From positions 248,001-312,000 of the forward strand of contig NZ_CP039903.1 in NCBI RefSeq assembly GCF_005221385.1: 64,000 nt of DNA, read 5' to 3'. Below the pieces are notes generated by a model that worked only from the letters and a program-made list of their open reading frames with translations, did not search any database and had not been told where the DNA came from. Positions 29,998-39,557 of the stretch are shown here, piece by piece (position 1 is the stretch's first letter; every line of letters begins with the position of its first letter). Source of the DNA: Agrobacterium tumefaciens. GTDB lineage: Bacteria > Pseudomonadota > Alphaproteobacteria > Rhizobiales > Rhizobiaceae. Position numbers and translations under genes: made by a program.

Positions 29998-32900
29998 TCA
30001 GTTGGCAAGAACCCGTTGCGACGGAAAGGTGATTTCCACCAGCGTGCCTTCATTCGGCGTCGAGGTGATGGAGAAATTTGCGCGGTTGGCATCCACCATC
30101 GCCTTCGTCAGTGGCAGGCCAAGCCCGGTGCCGTCGCCGCGCACGCGCTTGCTGGATGAGGCCACCTGCCGGAATGGCTTCATGGCCTGTTCCAGCTCCG
30201 CCCGCGTCATGCCGATGCCGGTGTCGCGGATGCGCAGCGAGACGCTGCCATTCGCCTCGTAGGCCGTAGACACCACGATCTGGCCGCCGGATGGCGTGAA
30301 GCGGATGGCGTTGGACAGAATGTTCAGCACGATCTGCTTGATCGAGCGCAGGTCGGCAACGATCTGCGGCACGGATTGTGACAGTGCGGTGCGGATGATG
30401 ACACGCTGATTGTTGGCCTGCGGCTGCACCAGCGAGACCGCTTCGGCCACCGTCTCGTTCAGCGGCACGGCGATGAAATCCACATCCATCTGCCCGGCCT
30501 CGATCTTGGAAATGTCGAGCAGATCATTGACGATGTCGAGCACGTGCCGGCCGGAGCGGCCGATATCATTGGAATATTCCGCATAACGCGGATGGCCGAT
30601 CGGCCCGAACCGCTCGGTCGCCATCATGTCGGCAAAGCCGATAATGGCGTTGAGCGGTGTGCGGATTTCATGGCTGACGCGGGCCAGGAAATCGGTCTTG
30701 TGGGCATTGGCGGTTTCCGCCGCGCGCTTGGCGTTGCGGAGTTCTTCTTCCGTGCGCTTCCATTGGGTAATGTCGCGGATGACGGCGCAATAGCCATGCG
30801 AGGATTTAAGCCGCCCGATGGTCATGAACAGCGGCAGGAAACCTCCTGACGCTTCGCGGCCGATCACCTCACGGCCATCATTCAGCACGCTGGCCACACC
30901 ATTATTGGCAAGGCCGGAGAGATAATCCAGCACGGCGCGCTGGCTCTCATGCGCAAACAGGGTGACGAAGGGCTTGCCGGCAATTTCGCCATTGTCATAG
31001 TTGAACAGCGCGCTGGCGGAACGGTTGAGCGAGCGGATTTCGCCGTTGTCTCCCAGTAAAACCACGCCGTCGGTGGCGGTCTCCAGAATGGAATGCAGTT
31101 CCTCGACTTCGCCCTGCAGCACGGAAACACTGCCGGCTTCTTCACCCGCTGTTGCTGCCGTATTTTCGTTCGCTGCTGCAACCGGCGTCTGCTTTTCTTC
31201 CAGCGGAACCAGCGACAGCATCAGTGCCTTGGTTTCTTCCCAGCGGATGGACTGTAACCGCGCCTTGACCGGAATGATGTCGTTTTCGGCGCTGACCACG
31301 ACCATGCCGCCCTCATTGTCAGGCATCTCGTCCAGCTCCTGCCGCTGCAGAAGCGCTTCCAGTCCGCCCACATCCTGGAGTTCCTCAAGCGAGGTGTAGC
31401 CCGTCAGCCGCAGGAAATCCGGGTTGGCGTGGATCAGCCTGTCGCCGGCATGGACAAGAAGCGCCACCGGCATCTGATCCAGTGTCTCGGCCGTGAGTAT
31501 ACCGGCGGGGCGAGGGGGAGGGCTAACCATCGCGGCGGCAATATCGGCCGTCGGCTGCTGGTCCGTTGCGGTGTCTTCCTTCTCGCCGGTATCGATTTCA
31601 GTCGTCGGCGCGGGGGCGGCAGCCGGCCGCTCACCGCGAACATAATCGGCGAAAAGGTCGTCCTCTTCCGCCGTTTCGGTTGCCTTGGCAGCCTCTTGAG
31701 CGTTCTGCGTTTCGTCCACAGGCGTTTCCGGGGCGATATCTTCACGACTATCCTGCGGAACCGGCGCGGCGGAATAAGCCTCTTCGTCCGCTTTGCGGTT
31801 CTCGTCTGCAAGGGCATCGATGGGCGCAAGTGTTCGGCCGATTTCCCTGAAGGCGGCCTGTTCGCCTGCGGTCAGACCCTCTCTCGAGCGTGAGCGGCGC
31901 TCTTCCAGATGAACGACCTTGTCGGAATAGGAGGGCTCGGCTTCTGGAGCGGGTGCCAGCGTCGGCGCTTCGAATTCCGCCGGGCTGTCATCGTGATGCT
32001 GGTCTTCGTCTGAAATCTCGCCCGTGGTGCCGTCAGATTCAACCGGGGTCTCATCGCCACCGGCAGAAACAGCATCGTCTTCGGCGGCGTCATCCTCTTC
32101 GAGAAAAGCCAGCAATTCGTGGCTTTCATCCTCGGTGTCCGGTTGTGGCGAAGCCTCGGTCGGAAAAATCTCCTGACCTTCCAGGAAGGTCAGGCCGGTG
32201 GCATGCGGATCTTGCGCGGCGTCGGCAAGCCGCACGATGCCGAAACCACGGAATCCGTCGAATTCGCGCGAGCGCGTATAGGTGGGCAGGGCGGCGAGGT
32301 CGATCGGCACCATCAGTGAGGTGCCTTCCACCGGCCAATAGATCGTCTTGCCCGACCATGTGTCGCGACGGCTAAGAAGTTCGCGAATCTTGCCATCCGG
32401 ATCGAGGTTGAAAAGCGCGGCCACATCGGCAAAGCCCATGCCTTCGACAGCCGCCGCCTTTGTGCCGACAGCTTCTGCGAATTCATGCGAAATCGAGCTG
32501 AAGCGCCCCTCTGCATCGATTTTCCAGACGAAACGGGATGCGCGGGCACCGGCATTAAACACAAAAGCCGGTGCTTCTTCTGCGGCTTCCGTTTCCGCCG
32601 GGATATCCCCTTCCGCCGGCGCGGCGGCCTGAGCAGTCACGGTTTCGGTGATCTCTTCCGCTGGTGCGCTCTCAGCTTCTTCGAATGCCTCTTCAGCATG
32701 GTCGTGACCGGCGGCACGCTCGATTGCCGGCGCCTCTTCATCATCTGCATCGAGTTCGAAGAGATCGGCAATATCGTCCGTCATGGCCTCCTGCGCGGCG
32801 GCATCGGCATCTTCGACAGGAATATCCAGCAGGGCCTCGGCCTGTTCTTCTGCCGGCAGGGGAAGGGCGTCCAGTTCCTGTTCCGCCACAATCTCGTCTT

Positions 32901-33756
32901 CGATATCGGCAGGCAGTTCCGGCACGTCCTCCACATCCTCGATACCGGCAACGGCATCAAGCACGGAATCAAAGGAGGCCGCGGCTGCGGCAACAGGTGC
33001 GGCCTCTGCGGCCGGCAAAACTGGCTGAACGGCAGCCGGTGCTTCCTGCGGCTTGTCTTCAGCAAAACCGTTGACGGGATCGAGCGTACCAAGCGCGGTC
33101 TCGACCACGAACATCAGGTTGAGTTCGGGTGACGCCGTGATCTGGCCCGTAGCCGCCGGCAGATAACCCTTGCCCGTCGGCACGGGACGTTTGACGAGAT
33201 GGCCGGACTGGCCTGCGGCCATGCGCACCAGCGTCCTTGCCGTATTCGGCGTAATACCGAGTGACGAGAAGCGCGGCGAAGCAGCGATAATCTCGTTTTC
33301 GCCGTTCAGAACCGCCATATGAATATCGGGGTCGTCAAAACCTTCGATCATGCGCCGGGCGCATTCCGCCGTGTCAGGCGCGGCCTGATCGGTAAGGGCG
33401 GAAAACAGTATTGCGGGCTGGCCCGGTTCCGCTTCAATGATTTCCGCCTTGGCGGTCACGGCAATGCTGCGGAACCCGGCATTGATGCGAATGGTAAACG
33501 GCAGGCTGTCGCCCGCCTGGGAAAGCCGTGCCGCCGTTGCCGCCAGCTGCCGGAAGGTCACATCCTGCCGCTTCGGGCCCTGTTCCAGAAAATCGTAGAC
33601 CATCGGCGTGCCGAACAAAGCCGCACCCCGGCCGTTGGCCCAAAGGGCGCTCTGAAGGTCGAGCGAAAACAAAGCCATCGCCTCGCCGCGCCCGAAACCT
33701 TCACGCACCCGTTCATGCACTGCTATATCGATAAAGGGATACTGGACGGCGGGCAT
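29998..33756 (-). CDS. pdhS1: PAS-domain sensor histidine kinase, PdhS/CbrA family (PdhS1)
   Basis: 1252 residues. PAS-like regions at about 20-130 and 400-525, an acidic Ala/Glu-rich linker between and after them (about 230-400 and 530-740), two PAS domains at about 755-995, then HisKA (H-box ARVSHEIRTPLNAIIGF, about 1015-1080) and HATPase (LNILSNAIRFTPSGG, DTGIGM, GTGLGLPLTKAMV, about 1105-1250). It is cytosolic or membrane-peripheral, as no membrane segment is visible. PdhS-type kinases act on DivK and PleD and so on CtrA, controlling division, polarity and envelope state; the Sinorhizobium counterpart is CbrA. The frame is open to 33906, but ATG 33756 (MPAVQYPF) fits the family. A CtrA-like box lies about 90 bases upstream. 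Confidence 0.82.
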   Translation of the reverse strand: MPAVQYPFIDIAVHERVREGFGRGEAMALFSLDLQSALWANGRGAALFGTPMVYDFLEQGPKRQDVTFRQLAATAARLSQAGDSLPFTIRINAGFRSIAVTAKAEIIEAEPGQPAILFSALTDQAAPDTAECARRMIEGFDDPDIHMAVLNGENEIIAASPRFSSLGITPNTARTLVRMAAGQSGHLVKRPVPTGKGYLPAATGQITASPELNLMFVVETALGTLDPVNGFAEDKPQEAPAAVQPVLPAAEAAPVAAAAASFDSVLDAVAGIEDVEDVPELPADIEDEIVAEQELDALPLPAEEQAEALLDIPVEDADAAAQEAMTDDIADLFELDADDEEAPAIERAAGHDHAEEAFEEAESAPAEEITETVTAQAAAPAEGDIPAETEAAEEAPAFVFNAGARASRFVWKIDAEGRFSSISHEFAEAVGTKAAAVEGMGFADVAALFNLDPDGKIRELLSRRDTWSGKTIYWPVEGTSLMVPIDLAALPTYTRSREFDGFRGFGIVRLADAAQDPHATGLTFLEGQEIFPTEASPQPDTEDESHELLAFLEEDDAAEDDAVSAGGDETPVESDGTTGEISDEDQHHDDSPAEFEAPTLAPAPEAEPSYSDKVVHLEERRSRSREGLTAGEQAAFREIGRTLAPIDALADENRKADEEAYSAAPVPQDSREDIAPETPVDETQNAQEAAKATETAEEDDLFADYVRGERPAAAPAPTTEIDTGEKEDTATDQQPTADIAAAMVSPPPRPAGILTAETLDQMPVALLVHAGDRLIHANPDFLRLTGYTSLEELQDVGGLEALLQRQELDEMPDNEGGMVVVSAENDIIPVKARLQSIRWEETKALMLSLVPLEEKQTPVAAANENTAATAGEEAGSVSVLQGEVEELHSILETATDGVVLLGDNGEIRSLNRSASALFNYDNGEIAGKPFVTLFAHESQRAVLDYLSGLANNGVASVLNDGREVIGREASGGFLPLFMTIGRLKSSHGYCAVIRDITQWKRTEEELRNAKRAAETANAHKTDFLARVSHEIRTPLNAIIGFADMMATERFGPIGHPRYAEYSNDIGRSGRHVLDIVNDLLDISKIEAGQMDVDFIAVPLNETVAEAVSLVQPQANNQRVIIRTALSQSVPQIVADLRSIKQIVLNILSNAIRFTPSGGQIVVSTAYEANGSVSLRIRDTGIGMTRAELEQAMKPFRQVASSSKRVRGDGTGLGLPLTKAMVDANRANFSITSTPNEGTLVEITFPSQRVLAN

Positions 33757-33842
33757 GTCGAAACCTATTCTGGCACTACCGGACCTCGAGGGCTTTTCAG
33801 CCTCCTCATGAAGCTGAAAGGTAAACCCGCTATGGCACCACG

Positions 33843-33857
33843 TTAACAGAATTTTAA
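33843..33857 (-). promoter_or_regulatory. CtrA-type box upstream of pdhS1
   Basis: On the gene's own strand the sequence reads TTAAAATTCTGTTAAC, matching TTAA-N7-TTAAC. It is about 87-101 bases before the pdhS1 start. Confidence 0.45.
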
Positions 33858-34070
33858 ATAACTTCACAGGCCGGCGGGGTCCACCATCCGGCGGATGAAT
33901 CGCCAAATAGAGTTAACATGAACAGGCCTCGGCTCCGCCCCTTATCCGTCTCGGCGCAATGAAAGCGCTTGCCTTTCGACGCCTTTTTTCGCAAAATTCA
34001 CAGAGGCACTTGCAAATGGGGGAAACACCTTTTATGTCACCCCCCGTGACGCCGCTTCGGCGTTTCATGT

Positions 34071-34147
34071 GCGGTTGTAGCTCAGTTGGTTAGAGCGCAG
34101 GTTTGTGGCACCTGAGGTCGGTGGTTCGACCCCACTCAACCGTACCA
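34071..34147 (+). tRNA. tRNA-His (anticodon GTG)
   Basis: 77 nt including encoded CCA. The arms fold: acceptor GCGGTTG / CAACCGT (first pair G-U), D arm GCTC..GAGC, anticodon stem CAGGT / ACCTG with loop TTGTGGC, and T arm GGTGG / CCACT with loop TTCGACC. The discriminator is A73 and the base before position 1 is T, so the usual G-1 and C73 of tRNA-His are absent. Confidence 0.96.
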
Positions 34148-34154
34148 TTCCCTT

Positions 34155-34208
34155 CTCCCGATAAGTCTATATGTCACAACGACTTACCGGGAGATGGGAG
34201 TAATTTTT
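34155..34208 (+). terminator. Probable terminator of the tRNA-His gene
   Basis: CTCCCGATAAGTC / GACTTACCGGGAG stem (one mismatch) with a 13-base loop, then a T run TAATTTTT ten bases later. The gap before the T run makes it imperfect. Confidence 0.5.
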
Positions 34209-34418
34209 CTCCCTGTCTGATATCCCGGTTTTCAAAAGTTCGCGAAAATGATCACAGCGATTGTGGCAGTCCGCGCCTGCCTTTCTCATCGCAAGTGAAC
34301 CGTTGCCGTTTTCGGTGCGGGAAAAACCATTTGGCTAAAATCTCTTGCGCTGGTATTGTCTGCCCAACGAAACCTTATGAAAGCCAGCAGCATAGCGTCT
34401 TCGCTTGTGCGCGGCGAA

Positions 34419-36008
34419 ATGGACAAGACAGTGATCGACCCCGGAAACGGCCCAAAGCCGTCGGACCAAGGGGCATCGGTGGCGAACAAAGGGAAAGCGA
34501 AGCGATCCCGTCGTGGCAAGAAACACAAGCGTGACGGGAAGCCCCGTGACGCCGCTGTGCTGTCGCATGATGTTGCCGCGGATGTTCCGGCCGGTTCTCC
34601 CTACGTGTCGGCTCTCGAGCCGGATGCCGAACCACGCAAGAGAAAGCGCCGGCGGCGTTCTCGCGGCAAAGGCGCGTCCACCCAGCAGAGTGTGTCTGCA
34701 TCCGGTGAACAGGCGCAGGATCCAGTTGCAACGGACGCGACAAATCCATCCTCCGCACCGCCCGGCGGTGTTCGCAAATCGCGCAACCGCAAGCGTGCTC
34801 ACCGCGATCCGCGTGGACGGGATCCGCAGGGGCGCCCGCTGGTTCCCTCCCAGGCACCAAGACATGTCGGCAAGCAGAACGGTCGCGCCAACGGGGCTTC
34901 TCAGGATCCGCACCGGCAGCAATCGGATTCCGCACGTCAGGCGGGTCGTCATCACGAGCATGGCCAGGACACGCCGGCGGATATGTATGCGGCGCTCGAT
35001 CTCGGCACCAATAATTGCCGCCTGCTGATTGCGCAGCCGACACGTCCAGGCCAGTTCCGGGTCGTCGACGCCTTTTCGCGCATCGTCCGGCTGGGCGAGG
35101 GGCTGGTGTCCACCGGCCGGCTTTCCGACGACGCGATGGATCGCGCCGTCGAAGCTCTGAAGGTCTGCTCGGCGAAACTTTCCGGTCGCCCGATAAGGCG
35201 CATGCGGCTGATCGCCACCGAAGCCTGCCGTGCGGCTACCAATGGTGAAGAGTTTCTGTCGCGCGTCACCCGCGAAACCGGCTTGAGACTCGAAATCATC
35301 AGCCGCGAGACGGAAGCCCGGCTTGCGGTCTCGGGTTGCGCCTCGCTTGTCGGGCGTGAAGCACGCTCCGTTGTGCTGTTCGATATTGGCGGCGGATCGT
35401 CGGAAATCGCGGTCATCAAGGTCGGTGAAAACCGGTCGAACCGGCTCGCCAACCACATCACCCACTGGACCTCGCTTCCGGTCGGCGTCGTCACGCTCTC
35501 GGAACGCCATGGCGGCCGTGATGTGACGCCTGATGTCTTTGCCGCCATGGTGCGGGAAGTTGAAGGGCTGCTGGATGCCTTCCATTGCCCGCCTCTGGCG
35601 CCGCATTTGCATCACGAGGATTTCCATCTGATCGGAACATCCGGCACGGTGACGACGCTTGCGGGTGTTCACCTCGATCTGCCGCGCTATGATCGCCGCA
35701 AGGTGGATGGCCTCTGGCTTTCCGATGCCGAGGTGACCGCGATGCAGGACAAGCTTCTGGCATGGGATTTCGCCGGCCGCGCCGCCAATGCCTGCATCGG
35801 TCCTGACAGGGCCGATCTGGTTCTGGCGGGTTGCGCCATTCTTGAGGCCATTCGCCGCCGCTGGCCGTCACGCCGCATGCGGGTGGCTGATCGTGGCCTG
35901 CGCGAAGGGCTTTTGACGGATATGATGGCGGATGACGGCGCTTGGCGGCGCAACCGCATAAGGCGCATGCAGATGGTACGGCAGGACAGAACGGAAGGTT
36001 TGACATGA
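34419..36008 (+). CDS. ppx: Ppx/GppA-family exopolyphosphatase
   Basis: 529 residues. The first ~180 are basic and low-complexity (stretches such as [12 protein letters not shown]), probably disordered and nucleic-acid binding. The Ppx/GppA domain follows: [16 protein letters not shown] (phosphate-1 loop), [26 protein letters not shown] and [14 protein letters not shown]. It should hydrolyse polyphosphate or pppGpp. ATG 34419 (MDKTVIDP) and ATG 34377 are both possible; neither has a clear binding site. It overlaps rlmE by four bases (ATGA). Confidence 0.86.
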   Translation: MDKTVIDPGNGPKPSDQGASVANKGKAKRSRRGKKHKRDGKPRDAAVLSHDVAADVPAGSPYVSALEPDAEPRKRKRRRRSRGKGASTQQSVSASGEQAQDPVATDATNPSSAPPGGVRKSRNRKRAHRDPRGRDPQGRPLVPSQAPRHVGKQNGRANGASQDPHRQQSDSARQAGRHHEHGQDTPADMYAALDLGTNNCRLLIAQPTRPGQFRVVDAFSRIVRLGEGLVSTGRLSDDAMDRAVEALKVCSAKLSGRPIRRMRLIATEACRAATNGEEFLSRVTRETGLRLEIISRETEARLAVSGCASLVGREARSVVLFDIGGGSSEIAVIKVGENRSNRLANHITHWTSLPVGVVTLSERHGGRDVTPDVFAAMVREVEGLLDAFHCPPLAPHLHHEDFHLIGTSGTVTTLAGVHLDLPRYDRRKVDGLWLSDAEVTAMQDKLLAWDFAGRAANACIGPDRADLVLAGCAILEAIRRRWPSRRMRVADRGLREGLLTDMMADDGAWRRNRIRRMQMVRQDRTEGLT

Positions 36009-36745
36009 GCAAGGCGCCGACAAGCACCAATCGTACCGGCCGCAAGATCGGCCAGAAGGTCAAGAAGACCAAGCTCAAGGCCTCGTCGCGCCGTTGGCTG
36101 GAGCGTCATATCAATGACCCCTATGTGCAGCGCGCCAAGCTGGAAGGCTATCGCGCCCGCGCCGCCTTCAAGCTGTTGGAAATCAACGACAAGCATCAGA
36201 TTCTGAAGGGTGCGACCCGCATCATCGACCTTGGCGCCGCACCCGGAAGCTGGTCGCAGATCGCCTCCAAGGTCACGGATTCCACCGAGGATGATATCCG
36301 CGTTGCGGCCATCGATTTTCTTGAAATCGATCCGATCCCCGGCGTGAAGATCCTGCAGCTCGACTTCCTCGACCCGACCGCGCCGGACCAGCTGATGGAA
36401 GCTGTCGGCGGCACGCCCGATCTTGTCTTGTCGGATATGGCGGCGCCAACCACGGGCCACCAGAAGACCGACCACATCCGCACCATGCATCTATGCGAAG
36501 TCGCAGCCGATTTTGCGGTTCAGGTGTTGGCGGAAGGCGGCCATTTCCTGGCCAAGACCTTCCAGGGCGGCACCGAAAAGGCGCTGCTGGACATGCTGAA
36601 GAAGAACTTCAAGCAGGTGCTGCACATCAAGCCGGCGTCGTCACGCTCGGAATCGGTCGAGATGTTCCTGCTTGCCAAGCACTTCAAGGGCCGCAAGAAC
36701 GAGCCCGCTATCGATGCCGACGCTGAAGAAGCGGCTGAAGACTGA
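36005..36745 (+). CDS. rlmE: 23S rRNA (uridine(2552)-2'-O)-methyltransferase RlmE (FtsJ)
   Basis: 246 residues. The K-D-K-E catalytic set is visible: [19 protein letters not shown] (SAM-binding), [17 protein letters not shown] and [10 protein letters not shown]. It methylates U2552 of 23S rRNA late in 50S assembly. The N-terminus (about 40 residues) is a basic extension. Its start overlaps the ppx stop. Confidence 0.95.
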   Translation: MSKAPTSTNRTGRKIGQKVKKTKLKASSRRWLERHINDPYVQRAKLEGYRARAAFKLLEINDKHQILKGATRIIDLGAAPGSWSQIASKVTDSTEDDIRVAAIDFLEIDPIPGVKILQLDFLDPTAPDQLMEAVGGTPDLVLSDMAAPTTGHQKTDHIRTMHLCEVAADFAVQVLAEGGHFLAKTFQGGTEKALLDMLKKNFKQVLHIKPASSRSESVEMFLLAKHFKGRKNEPAIDADAEEAAED

Positions 36746-36795
36746 TCAATCCGCCGGTTGCGAAACCCTGTCACTCCGCCGGTTGCGAAACCTTG
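36746..36795. repeat. 25-bp tandem duplication at the MFS gene 3' end
   Basis: Two adjacent 25-base units beginning TCAATCCGCC and TCACTCCGCC differ at two positions. Each starts with a TGA stop on the minus strand. Confidence 0.8.
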
Positions 36796-38168
36796 CCGCG
36801 GTGGCCGGAGACGGCCGCCCCGGCCTGTGCGTCCATGCGGATGATCGGCACGACGGCGAACAGCGAAACCAGCGCCACGATGGTGAAGGCGATGTGGAAA
36901 TCGGCAAGCTGAAGATGCGTACCCGACATCATGTTGCTGACTTCCAGAATGGACGCGGCGAATGCCACGCCAAGTGCCAGGCTGATCTGTTGCAGCACCG
37001 AGGCCATCGAGGTTGCCTGGCTGGCCTGACTGTCCTCGATATCGGAATAGCTGAGCGCGTTTGATCCGGTGAAGAAGAACGACCGGGCAAATCCGGCCGT
37101 GACCAGAAAGATCATGATTAGCGGGTAGGGCGTATCCGGCGTGAAGAAGCTGTTGGCGAGTGTCGTGCAGGCGCCGACGATGCCGGCCCCGATCAGCGTT
37201 GACTTGAACCCGGTTGCCGCAAACACCCGCTTGGCCATGAATTTTGTGGTGATCGCGCCAATCGCACCGGCAAAGGTGATCATGCCTGACTGGAACGGGT
37301 TGAGCCCGAAGCCGATCTGCAACATCAGCGGCATCAGGAAGGGAATGGCGCCCGTTGAAATGCGGAAGATCGTGCCGCCAACGGAGGCCGCCCGGAAGGT
37401 CGCATTCTGAAAAATCCGGAAATCCAGAATGGGGGCGGGGTGGCGCGCGGCGTGGCGCATGTAAAGAAATCCGCAGATAAAACCGATGATCGTCGAGGCG
37501 ATGCCGATGGCGGGTGGCAGAGCCGGAAGACTGACCACCGACACACCGAATACCACGCCCGAAGCGGCGATGCCTGAGAGCACGAACCCCTTGCCATCCA
37601 TCGGCGGGGGATTGGTGGTTTCGATTTCCGGCAGGAAGATGGTGGAGAGCCAGATGCCGATGATGCCGATGGGCACGTTGATCAGGAAAATCCAGTGCCA
37701 TGAAAAATAGGTGGTGATGAAGCCGCCAATCGGCGGACCGGTGAGCGGCCCGACAAGTCCCGGTATCGTCAGCAACGCCATGGCGGAAACGAGTTCACTG
37801 CGCTTGGTCGTGCGCAGGAGAACGAGGCGACCAACGGGCGTCATCATCGCACCGCCCATGCCCTGCAGGAAACGCGAGAGCACGAATTCAAACACCGACG
37901 ATGAGACCGCGCAACAGATCGACCCGACCACAAAGACGCCGATGGCGAAACGGAAGATTTTCTTCGCGCCATATTTGTCGGCCATCCAGCCGCTGATGGG
38001 AATGAAGATCGCCAGCGCCACCATATAGGCGGTCAGCGCGAGCTTCAGCGTGATCGGTCCGACATTGAGGTCTGCTGCAATCGCCGGAAGCGAGGTGGCG
38101 ATGACGGTGGAGTCCATCTGCTCCATAAAGAGAGCGACTGCCAGGATCAGGGGAATGATGCGGTTCAT
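36771..38168 (-). CDS. MFS drug-exporter family transporter (DHA2-like)
   Basis: 465 residues with about 14 hydrophobic segments. MFS motif A (GWMADKYGAKKIFR) near residue 65, MDSTVIATSLPAIAADL at the N-terminus, and motif C-like GPLTGPPIGGFI. This layout is of drug:H+ antiporters of the EmrB/QacA type. ATG 38168 was taken (MNRIIPLI); the longer frame starts at TTG. The stop lies inside a duplicated 25-base unit. It is divergent from the hydrolase gene at 38374. The substrate is unknown. Confidence 0.85.
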   Translation of the reverse strand: MNRIIPLILAVALFMEQMDSTVIATSLPAIAADLNVGPITLKLALTAYMVALAIFIPISGWMADKYGAKKIFRFAIGVFVVGSICCAVSSSVFEFVLSRFLQGMGGAMMTPVGRLVLLRTTKRSELVSAMALLTIPGLVGPLTGPPIGGFITTYFSWHWIFLINVPIGIIGIWLSTIFLPEIETTNPPPMDGKGFVLSGIAASGVVFGVSVVSLPALPPAIGIASTIIGFICGFLYMRHAARHPAPILDFRIFQNATFRAASVGGTIFRISTGAIPFLMPLMLQIGFGLNPFQSGMITFAGAIGAITTKFMAKRVFAATGFKSTLIGAGIVGACTTLANSFFTPDTPYPLIMIFLVTAGFARSFFFTGSNALSYSDIEDSQASQATSMASVLQQISLALGVAFAASILEVSNMMSGTHLQLADFHIAFTIVALVSLFAVVPIIRMDAQAGAAVSGHRGKVSQPAE

Positions 38169-38373
38169 GAGGCTGCCTGCGGCTTTCCGCTGCGACAAGG
38201 ATATCGCCGTTCCTCCTACGCCTGATAGGCCGGCTTGCCAACACGTTAATTATCAATTTCGGAAGTTCCGATCAAACCTGCGTGAGGCCGGTTTTCTTGC
38301 AACTTTCTCGCTCTATTGTCCGTTGGGTGAGTTCAGTTGGTGATAACGGCCAGTTGGCGAAATCGGAGACAAG

Positions 38374-39378
38374 ATGATGACCCAATCCTTGAGCATGAGC
38401 AGACGCGGCCTCATCGGTGCGGCCGGCGCAACCGTCCTCGGCGCGCCGCTGTTGATGGCGCGCACCGCAACGGCCCAGACCAACCAGCCACAAACCTCCA
38501 TGGAGATCAAACACGCCATGCCGCCGGAAACCAACCGCTTCAAGCTCGGCAATTTCGAAGTGCTTGTCGTGAAGGACGGCGCGCGCGCCGCGCCCAATCC
38601 GGGCGAGACCTTCGGCACTGACCAATCGGCGGAGACGGTCGGTAAACTGCTGGAAGACAATTTTCTGCCGAAGGACCAATTCGTCAATTCCTTCTCGCCG
38701 GTTCTCGTCAATACCGGCTCAGACCTCGTGCTGTTCGACACCGGCTTCGGCGAGGCCGGCCGTGGGGCGGGGAATGGCCGCCTGATCGAAGGCATGGCGG
38801 CGGCCGGTTACACGCCGGAGGATGTGACTGTTGTCGTGCTGACCCACATGCACGGCGACCATATTGGCGGACTGATGGAAAAGGGTGCACCAGCCTTTTC
38901 AAAGGCGCGTTACGTGGTCGGTCAGGCGGAATATGATTTCTGGACGGATGAGAAGCGGGTCGGCACGCCTGCCGAGGGTGGGCACAAGGGCGTTATCGCC
39001 AACGTCAAGCCACTGGCGGAAAAGGCAACCTTCATCGGTGACGGCGACAATGTGGTGTCCGGCATCACCGGCATCGCGGCTTTCGGCCATTCGCCGGGAC
39101 ACATGATTTTCCGTGTCGAATCGGAAGGCAGGCAGCTGATCCTGACGGCGGATACTGCCAACCATTTCGTCCTGTCGCTGCAAAGGCCGGACTGGGAAGT
39201 GAAGTTCGACATGGACAAGGCAGCGGCCGCCGCCACCCGCAAGAAGGTCTATGACATGATCGCCACCGACCGTCTGCCCTTCCTCGGCTATCACATGCCT
39301 TTCCCTTCCGTCGGTTATGCGGAAAAGCTGGATACGGGTTATCGTTTCGTGCCGAAATCCTACCAGTTCGATATCTGA
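38374..39378 (+). CDS. Tat-exported metallo-beta-lactamase-fold hydrolase
   Basis: 334 residues. Twin-arginine signal (MSRRGLIGAAGATVLG, cleavage after ARTATAQ), then the metal-binding HMHGDHIGG near residue 155, a second His in AFGHSPGHM and Asp in LTADTANH. It is probably a periplasmic hydrolase of lactone or related type (the lactonase-like branch), not an antibiotic lactamase. GGAG lies 5 bases before the ATG. Divergent from the MFS exporter, so the two may share regulation. Confidence 0.8.
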   Translation: MMTQSLSMSRRGLIGAAGATVLGAPLLMARTATAQTNQPQTSMEIKHAMPPETNRFKLGNFEVLVVKDGARAAPNPGETFGTDQSAETVGKLLEDNFLPKDQFVNSFSPVLVNTGSDLVLFDTGFGEAGRGAGNGRLIEGMAAAGYTPEDVTVVVLTHMHGDHIGGLMEKGAPAFSKARYVVGQAEYDFWTDEKRVGTPAEGGHKGVIANVKPLAEKATFIGDGDNVVSGITGIAAFGHSPGHMIFRVESEGRQLILTADTANHFVLSLQRPDWEVKFDMDKAAAAATRKKVYDMIATDRLPFLGYHMPFPSVGYAEKLDTGYRFVPKSYQFDI

Positions 39379-39404
39379 TATCTGCTGCAATGCAGCAACA
39401 GAGG

Positions 39405-39432
39405 AAACCCGGAAGGTTATTCCGGGTTTTTT
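39405..39432 (+). terminator. Rho-independent terminator after the hydrolase gene
   Basis: AAACCCGGAA / TTCCGGGTTT stem with a GGTTA loop and a T run. Confidence 0.9.
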
Positions 39433-39557
39433 CTATTCCCTTCCTGTCATGAACGTGTTACCAGCCCTCGCCAACTTCCAAGCAATCCTTGCAGGGCGCC
39501 GGGGTGAACTTTTCGTTCCGGAACGGCCACGCATTTTCAGTATGAAGGAATTTGGTC

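Noticed and set aside
33961..33970. GAAAGCGCTT, similar to half of the agl operator
   Set aside because: The palindrome is incomplete (no third T) and there is no sugar gene nearby, so it is likely chance.
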